In this document: positions 45,347 to 57,800 of the stretch, piece by piece
Layout of the letters: every line of letters starts with the position of its first letter
How positions within the stretch are numbered: the first letter of the stretch is position 1
NCBI GenBank assembly: GCA_003254925.1
Contig: QANZ01016870.1
Location: 1-64,000 of the forward strand
Direction of reading: 5' to 3'
Source of the DNA: Chamaecrista fasciculata
Taxonomy: Eukaryota; Streptophyta; Magnoliopsida; Fabales; Fabaceae
DNA length: 64,000 nt
Notes under the pieces: generated by a model
Told to the model about the DNA's origin: nothing
The model's input: only the letters and a program-made list of their open reading frames with translations
The model's database searches: none
Translations under genes and position numbers: made by a program

Positions 45347-46361
45347 GTTTTAATGATTTTTTTCTATAAAGTGCATGCCTTTTAAAGAAAAAAATATAAT
45401 AATCCTACTTGAAATAACAGAAAACTATTAAAAGACGCGGCTCTTGAAAGAAAATAAGAAATTGTTGATTAAGTATTTTTTTTAAATGCTTTACAAATGA
45501 TTGAGTTAATCCAGAAATTACGAATCTTGAAATCGTACAATACGAATTCATGAAGTTCTTCTTACTTCAATCTCAATTGGATTGCTATCAAAGCTTTCAG
45601 AAGAAGGTATTTAGCTTTATATTACTCTACATCTCTCTTCGATTCTGTGTGTATATATATATATATATATATATGTTGATGATGCATTCATTTTCATGGT
45701 CGCCGAGAAAAGAAAAAAAAAATTATTATCGAAAGTTCCAAATCTCACTCTTGTGCATTATTCACAAACATAAATCTGGGCAAAATTAAAGGGAAACCTT
45801 TTTATTTTTGTTGCATAAAAACATATATGTATCGATCTCACAGACTTAGTTATTTTCTTTGATTTCTTTTTTCGTTTCAACTTTTTTAATTAAGAGTAGA
45901 ATTTTGGTTGAGCTTAACTAATTAAGGGTCTTGATTCAGGACTTGAAAATACAGTTGTTTTCTAGCTTAATTAAGAGTCTTGGTTTGACATATAGGCTCA
46001 ATGAAAACACTTAATAGAAATACTTATAAATTGCCTATTAACAATATCCTCCTATTGACAATAAGATTTAAATTCACAACCTTGTAAATTATGAAAATGC
46101 ATCATTTAACTTCGGCATTCAACTTTATACAGTGGTTAACAGTAATTAAACAACTTAATTATTATATGCCCCATACTATTCTAACTCAAAAGTATCATTC
46201 ACGTCAATTTCTCAAAAGGAAAACTCCCAGAAATTAAATTGATGTTATTTAATAACTTTGGGATATAGAGAAGAGAATCCTCAGAAAATCAAGTTTTTTT
46301 TTGTTAAGATATGAATTGAAACTTTAATATAATTAATTAATATTGTTTTGATGATGTAGAA
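45347..46361. other. Upstream region of the p24 gene
   Basis: AT-rich. It contains a (TA)n run at about 45654-45674 and a decayed SINE-like copy near 46000-46100 (reverse orientation, CCTATTAACAATATCCTCC). No gene is seen. Confidence 0.45.
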
Positions 46362-47844
46362 ATGAAGGTGGGTTTGGGCAGTTTGGCCATAGTTGTGGTA
46401 ATATTTTTATGCAGGCAGCATTCAGTGGTTGGGATAAGATTTGTGATAGACAGACAAGAATGCTTCTCTCATCAAGTTCAATATGCAAAGGACACAGTTC
46501 ATGTTTCTTTTGTTGTCATTAAGGTTGATGCATCTTGGCAACAAACTACAGATGGAATAGACATTGTGGTAAGCACACACAGTATATGTTAATTAATTAT
46601 AGCCAAAAAGCACTTTTAATTTAGGCAAAAGTACCCATTTTGTCCCCAAACTTTACACCTGCTGTCAATTTCGTCCCCAATCTTTCTTTGCTGTTAATTT
46701 TGTCCCCGAACTTTACACATGCTGTCAATTTCGTCCCCAATATTTTTTTGCTGTCAATTTCGTCCCTAATCTTTCATATTTTGGTCAATTTTATCCTTTA
46801 CTCTTACTTTAGCCAAATATTGACGACAAAATCTATGTGACTAACGATATATAATGTAAAATTGATAGAAAAAGAAACTCAAATCCTAACTTAGATTCCA
46901 AAACAGGATGCAGTCTGTCGTTAATTTATTAAAAGAAGTTAGTCAAAAGATAAAATTGACGAAAATGTGAAAGATCGGGGACGAAATTGACAGTTGATGT
47001 AAAGTTTGGGGACGAAATTGACAGCAAAAAAAGATTGAGGACGAAATTGACAGTTGGTGTAAAGTTTGGAGACGAAATTGACAGCAAAAAAAGTTTGGGG
47101 ACGAAATTGACAGTTGGTGTAAAGTTTGGGGACAAAATTAGTACTTTTGCCTTTAATTTATATATAATATTGAAATGTGTGAGGAGATCGAATTATTGAC
47201 TCAAAGTGGTGCATTTGTTAATTTAAAAGGTGACAGGACCAAGTGGTGAGAAAGTTCAAGAACTTAAGGACAGGACAAGTGAAAAGTTTGAATTTGAGGC
47301 CAAAAAAGAAGGGCTCTATCGTTTTTGCTTTATCAACAGGTCTCCTTACCATGAAAACATTGATTTTGATGTATACGTTAGCCACTTCTCCTTCCATGAT
47401 CAGTATGCAAAAGATGGTACGTTAAATTGCTTAATAAACATCTAATTAAGGACCAAATTGTACTAATTAATTAAGCTTCTAATTATCTATGTATGTATGT
47501 TATTGTGCAGAGCATTTCAATCCTTTGTTACACCAAATATCCAAGTTAGAGGAAGCTCTTTACAACATTCAGTTTGAACAGCATTGGCTTGAGGCACAAA
47601 CTGAACGCCAAGCAATAGGTATACCGTATATATATAATGTTGCATGATGTTTTAATTTTTCAGTATTTGAGATTTGAGATTTGACATTAAATGTAATTAA
47701 ATACATGCAGTAAATGATGCATTGAGCAGCAGAGCAGTTCAGAAGGCAATTTTTGAGTCAGCAGCACTAATTGGTGCCAGCCTCCTTCAAGTTTTCCTCC
47801 TACGACGCCTTTTTGAACAAAAGATTGGAGCATCAAGAGTCTAA
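46362..47844 (+). CDS. p24 family transmembrane emp24 protein (plant p24 beta type)
   Basis: Four exons, 46362-46568, 47230-47416, 47511-47618 and 47711-47844, give 211 residues, the family length. p24 proteins are type I membrane cargo receptors cycling in COPI/COPII vesicles between ER and Golgi. A signal peptide (about 1-24) is followed by a GOLD domain with its two conserved cysteines (Cys34 in RQECF, Cys102 in YRFCF). Then comes a coiled-coil neck (HQISKLEEALYNIQFEQHWL), one transmembrane helix (about 181-198) and a short cytosolic tail RRLFEQKIGASRV. The tail has the aromatic Phe signal but lacks a C-terminal KKxx, which fits the beta subclass (closest in feel to p24beta3). Intron 1 holds a 528-bp MITE. 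The subclass is inferred from the tail. Confidence 0.92.
46624..47151. mobile_element. Mutator-like MITE with 9-bp TSD in p24 intron 1
   Basis: Ends GGCAAAAGTACCCATTTTGT / ACAAAATTAGTACTTTTGCC. The target duplication TTTAATTTA lies at 46615-46623 and 47152-47160. Both arms consist of several GACGAAATTGACAG-type units. The same family is at 48912-49293. Confidence 0.85.
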
Positions 47845-48428
47845 TAAACTCTCTAAACAACAATCAAGTATATATTAATTTATTTTCTTTCTTACATGTG
47901 GATATATACATTGTAACATTATATATATTACATATATATGAAGGTTGGAGAGTGTGTTATATATGTAATTAACCATGTTGCTCTGATTTCTTTACTTCCT
48001 ATTGCTGCTTCATGAATGCTTTTTCATCTGACTATACTAAAAAAATAAAACCAAAGTTCTATGCTGCAAGACAAACCACTCAATACAAGCACAATGGAAT
48101 TTACAAGTTTATATTAAGTTTATAGTCTGTCAAATTTTGAAGTAGTGAGGATTCAAATTTCTTGTTTTCTAATATATATGCCTTAATTAAGTCCTTAATT
48201 GTTCTTTTCTTACTAGTTAAAATTAGCTACTGATTTTCTGATACTGATAGGCGCAGTCTGGGTTTGGTAAATGTTTCTATATATATATTAAAGCTGTATG
48301 TAACTCGTGTTTGTTATATATGGTGACTTTCAGTTTCACTTAATTTGACACCCATTCATAGACAGGCCCTTGATTTTGAACGAAGATTGTTCCGGGAACA
48401 AGTAAGTTCGATATTGGAGGTTTAGAAT
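47845..48428. other. 3' flank of the p24 gene
   Basis: It includes the 3' UTR and AT-rich sequence. No gene or element is recognised. Confidence 0.5.
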
Positions 48429-48872
48429 TGTTGGGAATATGCACGAAAATTATAGGATAGAATTTAGTTTGAGTTGCATCACAAGAACACTGTCTTTAAG
48501 AGTTTATTTCGTAACCTCTCAGTAAATTAGGAAGCGGTACTCTTCAGGATTAAACAAACTCAAGACATAAAGCATTATAAAATGAGAGTTTCAAGCCATA
48601 AATATCATAAAATAATATTCACAATTTCAGGTAAGCCATAAATATCAGAAAATAATATTCACAAATATAAAATTGATTTGTCAGTTTTCAACTACGATTG
48701 TCCATTGGTGGCTCATGCTTGTGTGCGCGAGACCTTCCTTCATCTCTACTTGGTTACCTCTCTTTTCACATCTTAATATATATACACTTAACTCATCCAT
48801 AAACTATGCAATGTGAGACTTTTACTTGACACACTATAATATTATAATATATATATATAATATTCCCAACAA
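48429..48872 (-). mobile_element. Probable solo LTR
   Basis: TGTTGGGAATATG ... ATATTCCCAACA, 444 bp, flanked by AGAAT and AGAAC (4 of 5 match, as for an aged 5-bp TSD). A TATA-rich stretch and a TCTCACATTGCATAG phrase on the minus strand suggest reverse orientation. No internal retrotransposon genes nearby. Confidence 0.6.
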
Positions 48873-48911
48873 GAACAAACAAAAAACTAAAAAAAATCAA
48901 CAAAGAAACAA

Positions 48912-49293
48912 GCCAAAAGTAGTAATTTTGTCCACAAACTTTACACCAACTGTCAATTTCGTCTCTAATCTTTTTCTACTATCAATTTTGTCTCCAATAT
49001 TTTGCATTTTGGTCAATTTTATCTTTTGACTAACTTTTTTCAATAAATTAACTACAGATTACATCTTATTTTTCAATCTGAGTTAAGATTTGAGTTTCTT
49101 TTTCTATCAATTTTACATTACATATCATTAGTCACATAGATTTCATCGTTAATATTTGACTAAATTAAAAGTAAATGATAAAATTGACCATAATGTGAAA
49201 TATTAGAGACGAAATTGACAGTAAAAAAAAAATAGATTGAGGACAAAATTAACAGTTGATGTAAAGTTTGGGGATAAAATTAGCACTTTTGCT
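48912..49293. mobile_element. Mutator-like MITE with 9-bp TSD (family of 46624)
   Basis: Arms GCCAAAAGTAGTAATTTTGT / ATAAAATTAGCACTTTTGCT, target duplication AAGAAACAA at 48903-48911 and 49294-49302. Shares the AAACTTTACACC and GACGAAATTGACAG units with the copy in the p24 intron. Confidence 0.82.
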
Positions 49294-49427
49294 AAGAAAC
49301 AAAATCAAAACAAACAACAATTAGATCTAAATAAGAGAACCAGTCATTAGAAATTTCTTAATATTAGAAGTAAAACACTTTGAATAAGAACTGGGCAAGA
49401 TAAGAAAAATTAAAGCTCTAAGGGTCA

Positions 49428-49968
49428 TTTTGGTCTTAAATGTATGCTTTAATGTTCATTTTGGTCCATTATATTTCAAAATGTTCAAATTAGTCCTAAA
49501 TGTTGGCAAAATGATTCATTTTGATCCTAAAATATTGGTAAAATGTTTCATTTTGATCCCAAACTATTGAATTTGGTCATATTTCTCTCGTATCTCATTT
49601 CAAGTTCAAAGGACTTGTTAAAAGGAACTCATAACTCTGAATTCGTCGCATTCGAATTTGAAACGAAAGATATATGATCAACTTTGCTTGTTTGACCATG
49701 AAACGAGAGGTTTACTTTTAGGACCGATTTGACCTCGTTTGCTAATAGTCCCAACGGGATAGAGAAAGTACTCTTCGAGAACAATTTGTAGCTCTAAACT
49801 CGTCACGTTTGAACTTGAAACAAGCCATATTCAATAGTTGGGACCAAAATGAAACATTTTGTAAACATTTAGGACCAATTTGAACATTTGGAAACATAAT
49901 GGACCAAAATATAATGAATATTAGGGCATACATTTAGGACCAAAATGACCCTTTAACCAAAATTAAAT
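49428..49968. mobile_element. Inverted-repeat element, about 0.54 kb
   Basis: Ends AAGGGTCATTTTGGTC / GACCAAAATGACCCTT are perfect complements over 16 bp. Inner units (TTCATTTTGATCC / GGACCAAAATG) repeat. No target duplication is evident. Non-coding. Confidence 0.6.
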
Positions 49969-50786
49969 TTAAATAAAATCAAAATATGTTCTTAAAAAAC
50001 TTAGAAGAACTGTATTATATTGAGTGTTAACTTTATTTTTATTTGTTTAGTATAGTGAAGAAATATTGATGAATTAGCAATCAGAAGTAAATATAAATAA
50101 GAGTAAATTGGTTTCAGATCGCATCCTTTCCATGCTAATGTATAATAAGTGTATAATCATCTTCATCTCATCTCAGATCGCATGAAGAACACAAAATGAT
50201 TTCAGATTGCTAGAAGTCTAGGAGCTTCTAGTTCAATGGAATAAATATGTAATTTCGCCTTTTAATAATGTGAATTTTTTTTAAATAAAAAAGTTCTATT
50301 ATTATATTTTTTAAGAAATTTAATTTTGATATTTTTATTTTATTTTTCTTGTAATTTTTTTAATTTATAATTGTAGAAAATTACTAAATCCTATCTACTA
50401 CTTTCTCTCTTTCATTATCTATACAGTTACTCAAATATCAAGTTTCACATGTTTGTTTCTTATTTTTTAATTTTTAATTTAATTATTTTTGACTGACTAG
50501 AAGGGTCCTCACACATATAATATAGTATAAATATAGATATAGATATTTAAAAAAAACAACATCAGATTTTTCTGTTAACATTTTTAGCACTATAAAATAT
50601 TAGGATAAAATTAAATTCCTTTTAAAACATAATGGCTAGAATTGACTCAAATAAAATATGGAGGACAAAATAAAATATAAGGGACGAAAATAGTACTTTG
50701 TAATTAGAACTTCATCCAAAAAAGTAAAAATAAAATATATTTTTAAGATTTGTGCATGAATTAGTGTTTTTAATTGATTAATAATA
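49969..50786. other. Gene-free AT-rich stretch
   Basis: No open frames of note and no recognised elements. Confidence 0.45.
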
Positions 50787-51148
50787 GGTCAAAGTATATT
50801 TTTGGTCCTATAACTTTTTTTTGTTACACTTTTGGTCTCATATCTTTTGGTTAAGTTACAAAATTAGTCCTACATTTTTCAAAAAGTTTAACCGTCAGTC
50901 CCACCTCATCCAAAGATATGAGATCAATTTTACACGTGACTCAAAGATATAAGGTCAATTCTGCAACCTTAATTAAAGATATGAGACCAATTCTGCAACA
51001 TGACCCAAAGATATGAGACCAAAAGTATAACGAGACCAAATCTGCAATTTGAGCGAAAGACATAGGACCAAAAGTGTAACAAAAAAAAAGTTATGGGACC
51101 AAGTTGAGACCTTAGCAAAAGTTATAGGATCAAAAGTGCACTTTTACC
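50787..51148. mobile_element. Mutator-like MITE with 9-bp TSD
   Basis: Ends GGTCAAAGTATATTTTTGGT / GATCAAAAGTGCACTTTTACC, target duplication TTAATAATA at 50778-50786 and 51149-51157. Internal AAAGATATGAGACC units relate it to the elements at 20423 and 44931. Confidence 0.8.
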
Positions 51149-51157
51149 TTAATAATA

Positions 51158-52080
51158 TATATGTGTGAATATATACAGATCTATTCAATGAGATGTAGAA
51201 GTTGACACAATTGTTGATCTTTAACTGAATAAGAATTTATTAAATGCTGAAAATTCAACACCTATAGTAGATATTTTTGGAATTAGGTGAAGAATCTTCT
51301 ACTTTTTAAGGATTAAACTCTTTTAACTATTGTTAAATGGATGCATCAACTCTCAATTATGGTTTTACGTGGAAGTCTAACCTAACAATCTGACATTGTT
51401 CATTGGATGGTTGCGTCAATCTACCCATTTTGCAAGCAATTAAAGCCCTTTTACAAATCTCTGTCTTCGCTCATAAGTTGCTTTCGTTTTCATTATTTCT
51501 ACTTCTAGAACCATAGATAGAACATTATAAAGAATACGTTAGGAAAATTATAAGAGTGTAATACAAAATTAAATAGGAACTTTGGAAGAAAAAAATTATT
51601 TTTAATAAAATGACATAACAGAATAAAGATATGGTCAAACAGTGAAATTAAAGATGGCTTTGAAATTATATTTTAAATTAGGAATAGTTTTCAAGATAGA
51701 AATTACATTTGAAGTAGATTTCCATATCCTAGGAGCTTCTACTGATAATATTTTTCTTAGAGCAATTATGGATAAAAATCTATAACGGAAGATTCGAAGA
51801 ATTTTACATGTTACCTTGTAGCCAAAAATAATAGTAATAAAGGGGCATCCCTTCACATATTTAATATTTTTCCATAAAATTTCTAAAAAATACAATAGAT
51901 AACAAATTTCCTTTTGTTATGATAGAAAAGAAAGTATAAAGAGAAATAATATAAAAGTAATTTATGAATAGAGCAAGTAAGGTTTTTTTCTTCTTTTGAG
52001 TAAGTCTCAAAAGTTAGTTTATCTCAAAACTCTAAATATTATATTTAGATATTCAAAATATATTTTACAATCCTTGAAAC
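51158..52080. other. Distal upstream region of PLD beta, no gene seen
   Basis: AT-rich. One minus-strand open frame (51635-51895) has no recognisable motif and is treated as non-coding. Confidence 0.4.
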
Positions 52081-52468
52081 TTTTCCCAAATTGCAGTTTT
52101 GCCCCTACCAGCCGTCTTTATCGTGTCGTTTCCTTGAGTCTTCGCTTTCCTCTCTGCATTTCCGTTTTTCTTCTTCTTCTTCTTCTTCTGCCTCGGCCAT
52201 CGTGACCGCGTGAAAAACGAGAGCTACCAAGTCAAACTTTCACAATTGCTTCATCTTGTAGCATCTCATATACCTGAAAACACAATTCAATCGGCCATCT
52301 CAGCCATCATCAGCGAGCTACGTTGCCTTCTGTAGCCAGCATTTCGTTAAGAAACGGAGGAATACGACGCGGTTTTCTTCTGCTCTTCGTGGGTGGTGTG
52401 TTGTTTTCCCAGTGAAGAAACAAAGGGGTGAAACTCGTGGATTTGGGTTCGTTCTTTTTAATCTTTGG
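52081..52468 (+). promoter_or_regulatory. Probable PLD beta promoter-proximal region and 5' UTR exon
   Basis: A GC-richer, CT-rich block (including a TTC run at about 52168-52190) precedes a good donor, TTTGG|GTAAGT at 52469. It reads as a non-coding first exon. Transcription start not fixed. Confidence 0.5.
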
Positions 52469-54726
52469 GTAAGTTTTGATATTTCTTGTTCTCTCAGTTT
52501 CTCAACTTAATTGGTGATGGGAGGGATTGGACAATCTTGCAAAACAAGCAACGATCACCGTTTGAAAATCTGGATATTGGTGTTCTTAGTAGATACCTCC
52601 GATGGTATTGTGATCTTTGTTACCCACCTTTTGAAACTGAAATCTGAATCTTCTAAATGAATTTCTGAACTCAAGATTTCAAATGGGTAATTGCAACCAC
52701 AGCCTACGGATCGAATGTAAGGATAATGGGGGTTGTGGTGTTCCAGTTTGTTCTCTTCAATTGAAGTAGTATTTATACTACCTAAATCATATGATCGCGA
52801 GATTTGGCTTCCAAATCGATCCTCTTAGCTTAAAATGTAAATCGGTAATTTATAGGTCTGACTTGAGTTGAACTAGAAATTAAACTAGAAATCCTAATAC
52901 CTACCGTTCGAGATTGTAAATTCTAACTCGTGACGTGCTATCCAAATTTCACACCCCCCAATTTGAAATTCAAACTCAAAATTTAAGTGTCCGAATTTTA
53001 AAATTGATTTAGGGATGGGCATTAAGCTCGGAATTGTAAATCTAGTTTAAGATCATTTTTGGGCATGTGTGTTTGTAACTGTAACTATTTTTGCTGTCAA
53101 GTGCTGCAACTTTCTTGATCATGATAGGCATATTTTAGCTTGAGTTTTGTGATGAGATTGTGCTTTGATTACTGCTGTCCTTGCTTCAATTATCCTTGAT
53201 CATGATAAGCAAGTTTTTTTTTGTGGTGATATGAGCTGACATTGCTGTCCTGTTTGTCACCATGTTTTGCTATTCCTTAATGTGTTAATTTAGCTTGAAA
53301 TTGTGAATTAAATATTCAAATTGGGACATAAGGTTGTCTTTTACTGCCCTGTTTTGGCATCTTTTAACAGGCAATTTAACTTTGATTTGCATGGAATTTT
53401 GTTCTAAATGTTGTCCAAATTGCTCACTACTTTTGGATGCACATTGACATGCAATTTGACTTGAACTTACACATGAAATCGGTTCCCAAAATTTTCAAAA
53501 CGTGCTTCTCTGTTTTGGTGCCCTTTGAAAGAGATCTGACTGGATTTGTTAGCTTGATGGTATTGTTTGTGGTGCGAGTCTCTAGTGAGAGGCTGAATTG
53601 ACGATAATATAATGGTGCAAGCACTAGGCTGCCCATTGAACTGTCCTTGGAAATTGTGTATATTCACCAATCAGTTGCTGAATTGAAAATAGTCAATCTT
53701 TATCATTGTTGGTGCATGGTATAATGGCTATGATAGTGTTCAAGTTGAGAATGATTCCTAAGACCTCATGTGGCCTGTGTTTCCTTATGATTTGGTTGGT
53801 TTGGACATATCATATAGTTGACGGTTAGTGTTGAAAGTTATTTTGGTAAACGGTTATTTTCACTTTTGATTTTTGATTGGTTATCTGCGTAGATTATCTC
53901 TTTAGCTTATGGAAGTTGAGGTTTCTTTTCAATTTTCTTGTCAGTCATGCGCCTGGTTTTGTGTCATGACATGTTTGATACATATGTAAGGATAAACTTA
54001 TCAAGTCTTGAAGTTGATTGTATGTCTGCAGTTTATATAATAATATTATTATGAGTGATTTCATGAATATGAATCTCAATTTGAAAAAAGTATACTGATT
54101 TTAAAATTTCTCCAAGTAAACATATTCAAGTTCAAGGATTGACATATCTTATAGGAACAAGAATAAGGATCAATTTTGTTACTTAAGTATGAGAATATTG
54201 TTTTCTCCAAACTTGAAGATAGAAATTATAATACCCCATTTATTATTTGTTTGATACTACTAATGAGCTTATCATATTTTTACATTATATCATAAAAAAT
54301 ATATAGAAAAGAAGTATCTAATTTTTGTTGATGCACATATTGATCTTTGTATAGATTGTCTTTGGACCAAAATGATCCGGTGATGGAAAGAGACAGCCAT
54401 CAATGTCTCCCCCAAATTTTCATCTCCGTACCTATTCTTTGAAGCTTTGTGCATCAATATTTTTTCATCCAAACATTTAGTTTCAAAGGCAAAGGTAATT
54501 TCCCCTTCCCTGTACTCAAGAAATACCTTCTTTTAGCTATATTCCTTCATTTAATTTGTTGTGACAGGAAAGATCCGGCCTACTATTGATATTTTGTCAA
54601 TATTATAGAGTTTCCATGAATTGTATGAAAATAATTACTTGCTGTAATTCAAAAACTTGAAATTGATTTCCTCTGTTTATTCTGTCTGTTTACTTCTGTG
54701 CTAAATTCCAAACTGTTTGGTTTCAG
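52469..54726 (+). other. Inferred long 5' UTR intron of PLD beta
   Basis: From GTAAGT at 52469 to TTTCAG at 54721-54726, about 2.26 kb, T-rich as plant introns are. The short leader from 54727 to the ATG at 54833 would be the second UTR exon. Inferred from motifs and composition only. Confidence 0.5.
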
Positions 54727-54832
54727 TTCATATTCGATTGAAGCAGAACATCCTTGGAATATTTCAATTTCAATATATCTGAGAACACATCTGTTTTGCA
54801 TCATCAAGTGTGAGAATTCTGTGCATTAGCTT

Positions 54833-57800
54833 ATGGATAATTATGGGTCTTCATCACCACACCGTTATCCAGACCCATATGGATACCGAAATAACCCTTC
54901 TGTTCCTTATCCACCTCCAGGTTCAGACCCAGCAGCACCTCCTGCTTACCCATATCCATCCATTCATTCACATTCCTTTAACTATACCTATCCCCCACCT
55001 CCCGGATCATCCCCTTCAGGCCCCCATTTTGGTCCCTTAGACTATAGCCGGCCTCCTCCACCAGTAGACCATAGTCATTACCCTCCATCACCAGACTATG
55101 GTCATCCCCATCCACCGGCTAACTTTAACCATTCCCGTCCACCAGCAGACTTCAGTTATCCCCCTCCGTCATCCTATTCTGCACCTCTCCCTTATCCTTA
55201 TCCTTATACATATCAAGCTCCTCCAGGGATTCATGGGCCTTCTCAGCCTGCCCATCTTAGTAGTTTTCAATATGGATCATCTCATTACCCTTCCCAACCA
55301 ATTGAGGCAAACCCATCTTATGAAGTCCGACCTCTGGTCCATTCACGTACAAATAGCTTCTCTAGTCTCAGCCAGCATGGGAGCCCAAGTACTGCAGGAG
55401 GTACATCTTTACAAGCCAGTAATAGTTTCAACAGTTCTCAGAGTTCTGCATACCCTCCTCTGGATGATCTCATGAGCAATGTTCACTTGTCTGATAATCA
55501 TCAAACTCCTCATGCATCACCCTCTGCACCTGTTGTGCAGCATCTAGGGCATTCCATTTCAATTCCAAACCAAGATAGGAAAGAGGATTTTTATGGTCAT
55601 CCAAATAACTCCTTCTCAGGATGGGGATCCTCCTACTCTGGTCGGGTAGATTCATCTAAACTCTCATCTGTTTCAGGCTCATTTAATGATTCAATTCATA
55701 GTCAGAGTGTGCAGATTGTTCCATCACATAATGTAGGGTCATTGAAAGTTTTGCTCCTGCATGGTAATTTAGATATATGGGTTCATGAAGCCAGAAATCT
55801 TCCAAATATGGACATGTTCCATAAAACTTTGGGGGATGTGTTTGGTAGATTACCTGGGAATATGGGTAACAAAATTGAAGGAACTATGAGTAACAAGATT
55901 ACAAGTGATCCTTATGTAACAATTTCAATATCCAATGCTGTAATTGGGAGGACTTTTGTGATTAGCAACAGTGAAAATCCTGTTTGGAAACAGCATTTCC
56001 ATGTTCCTGTTGCACATAATGCTGCTGAACTGCACTTTGTTGTTAAAGACAGCGATGTTGTAGGCTCACAGATCATTGGCCTTGTGTCAATTCCTGTGGA
56101 TCAAATATACTCTGGGGAAAAGGTTGAGGGGACCTATCCTATCCTTAATAGTAGTGGGAAGCCTTGTAAGCAAGGTGCTGTCTTGAGCTTATCAGTTCAG
56201 TACATCCCAATTGAGAAATTGAGCATTTATTGTGAAGGAGTTGGAGCAGGGCCAGACTACACCGGGGTTCCTGGCACATATTTTCCTTTGAGGAAAGGTG
56301 GAATTGTTACTCTTTATCAAGATGCTCATGTTCCAGATGGCTGCCTCCCCAACGTGATACTTGACCGAGGGATGTATGTTCATGGAAAATGTTGGCGTGA
56401 CATCTTTGATGCCATACGTCAAGCTCGGCGTTTGATCTATATTACAGGGTGGTCAGTATGGCACAAAGTTCAGTTGGTACGGGATGCTGGTAATCCATCT
56501 GGTTATACCCTTGGTGATCTTTTGAGGTCCAAGTCACAAGAAGGAGTCAGAGTTCTTCTCCTTATTTGGGACGACCCTACATCAAGGAACATTCTTGGTT
56601 ATAAAACGGTGAGCAATGCAACTTTTTTGCTATGATATATCTTTCATTTCAGTGTTTGGCATGACAGTAAGACTTAATCTGAATGTTCACATTTTCTACA
56701 TAAGTTGAAAACTGTAACTAGTTTTGAATTGTGTCAATAAGAAACATTGGCACGTGAATTTTTTAAACATCAAATTAAAATGGGAAATGGAAAACATTAC
56801 TTAAAACGCGAAATGTTATTCAGGAGTAAATCATACTTTTCTATAAGTGAAATGCAGAAGTGGGGACATTAGCATCGTAAATAAGATGTAATTGCTTCTC
56901 TTAATTTCTCCTACTAAGTTTTGTTTATGTTTATTCCTTGGTTGATGGAAACCCTGAATATTAAATAACTGAGCTAAGAAATGTATCATGAAAAGTGATA
57001 TTCTTAAAGTTGGATCTTTAGCTTAATATCTACAATGAGATTCAAACCAGCATGACAAGTCAAATTTTTATTGATTACATCTAGTTGCTAGAAATAAAAG
57101 TTAATGACTAAATTGTATTAACCTTTATTAAGATTTAAACAGTTACACTCATCTCCCCTGAAAATATATATGTATATATATATTTGCAGACAAGTAGACT
57201 CATAGCACAGCTGTTCATACAAGTATGAAATTGTAGGTGAAGGAGATGTTTTTTTTTTCCTTAATTGAAACAATAGCAGAGGTGACTGTAATTTAGTTTG
57301 TTTAAATTTAGTTAAATAAATTTCTCCTATGCTATATTTATACTGTTTCATGCAGAATCTATGAAGTTTACTTTATTTCAAGTAAGATAAAATTCTTGAA
57401 ACTGTCTTCTAAATTTATTTTATTATATTTTTTTTGTTATATGATTTTCTCATCTATGCAAAATTCTTCTACTTTTCGCTCAGGATGGTGTCATGGCAAC
57501 TCATGATGAAGAGACTAGACGATTTTTCAAACATTCTTCTGTACAAGTGTTGCTTTGTCCACGTATTGCAGGAAAACGGCATAGTTGGTACAAGAAAACG
57601 GTTAGGTTTGATGATTTCTGTGCTTATTGATGTAATTTATTCACTTCGCGCAAAAATTGAGAAAAAATTGTATAATTGTGTTGTTTATTTTTTTAACACC
57701 CGGTCTTTCTTGAAATTGCATTATTGGGAATTTGGAATTATTTAGATGGTTACCCTGTTATTGTATCTTTTTTTGTTATATATTTTCTCTCTTTATGTTA

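Noticed and set aside
46929..47199. Frames with repeated VGVKFGDEIDSKK and its antisense
   Set aside because: Same reason: non-coding MITE arms in the p24 intron.
51635..51895. Minus-strand 86-residue frame
   Set aside because: No recognisable motif, an AT-driven composition of Ile, Lys and Phe, and no splice or promoter context.
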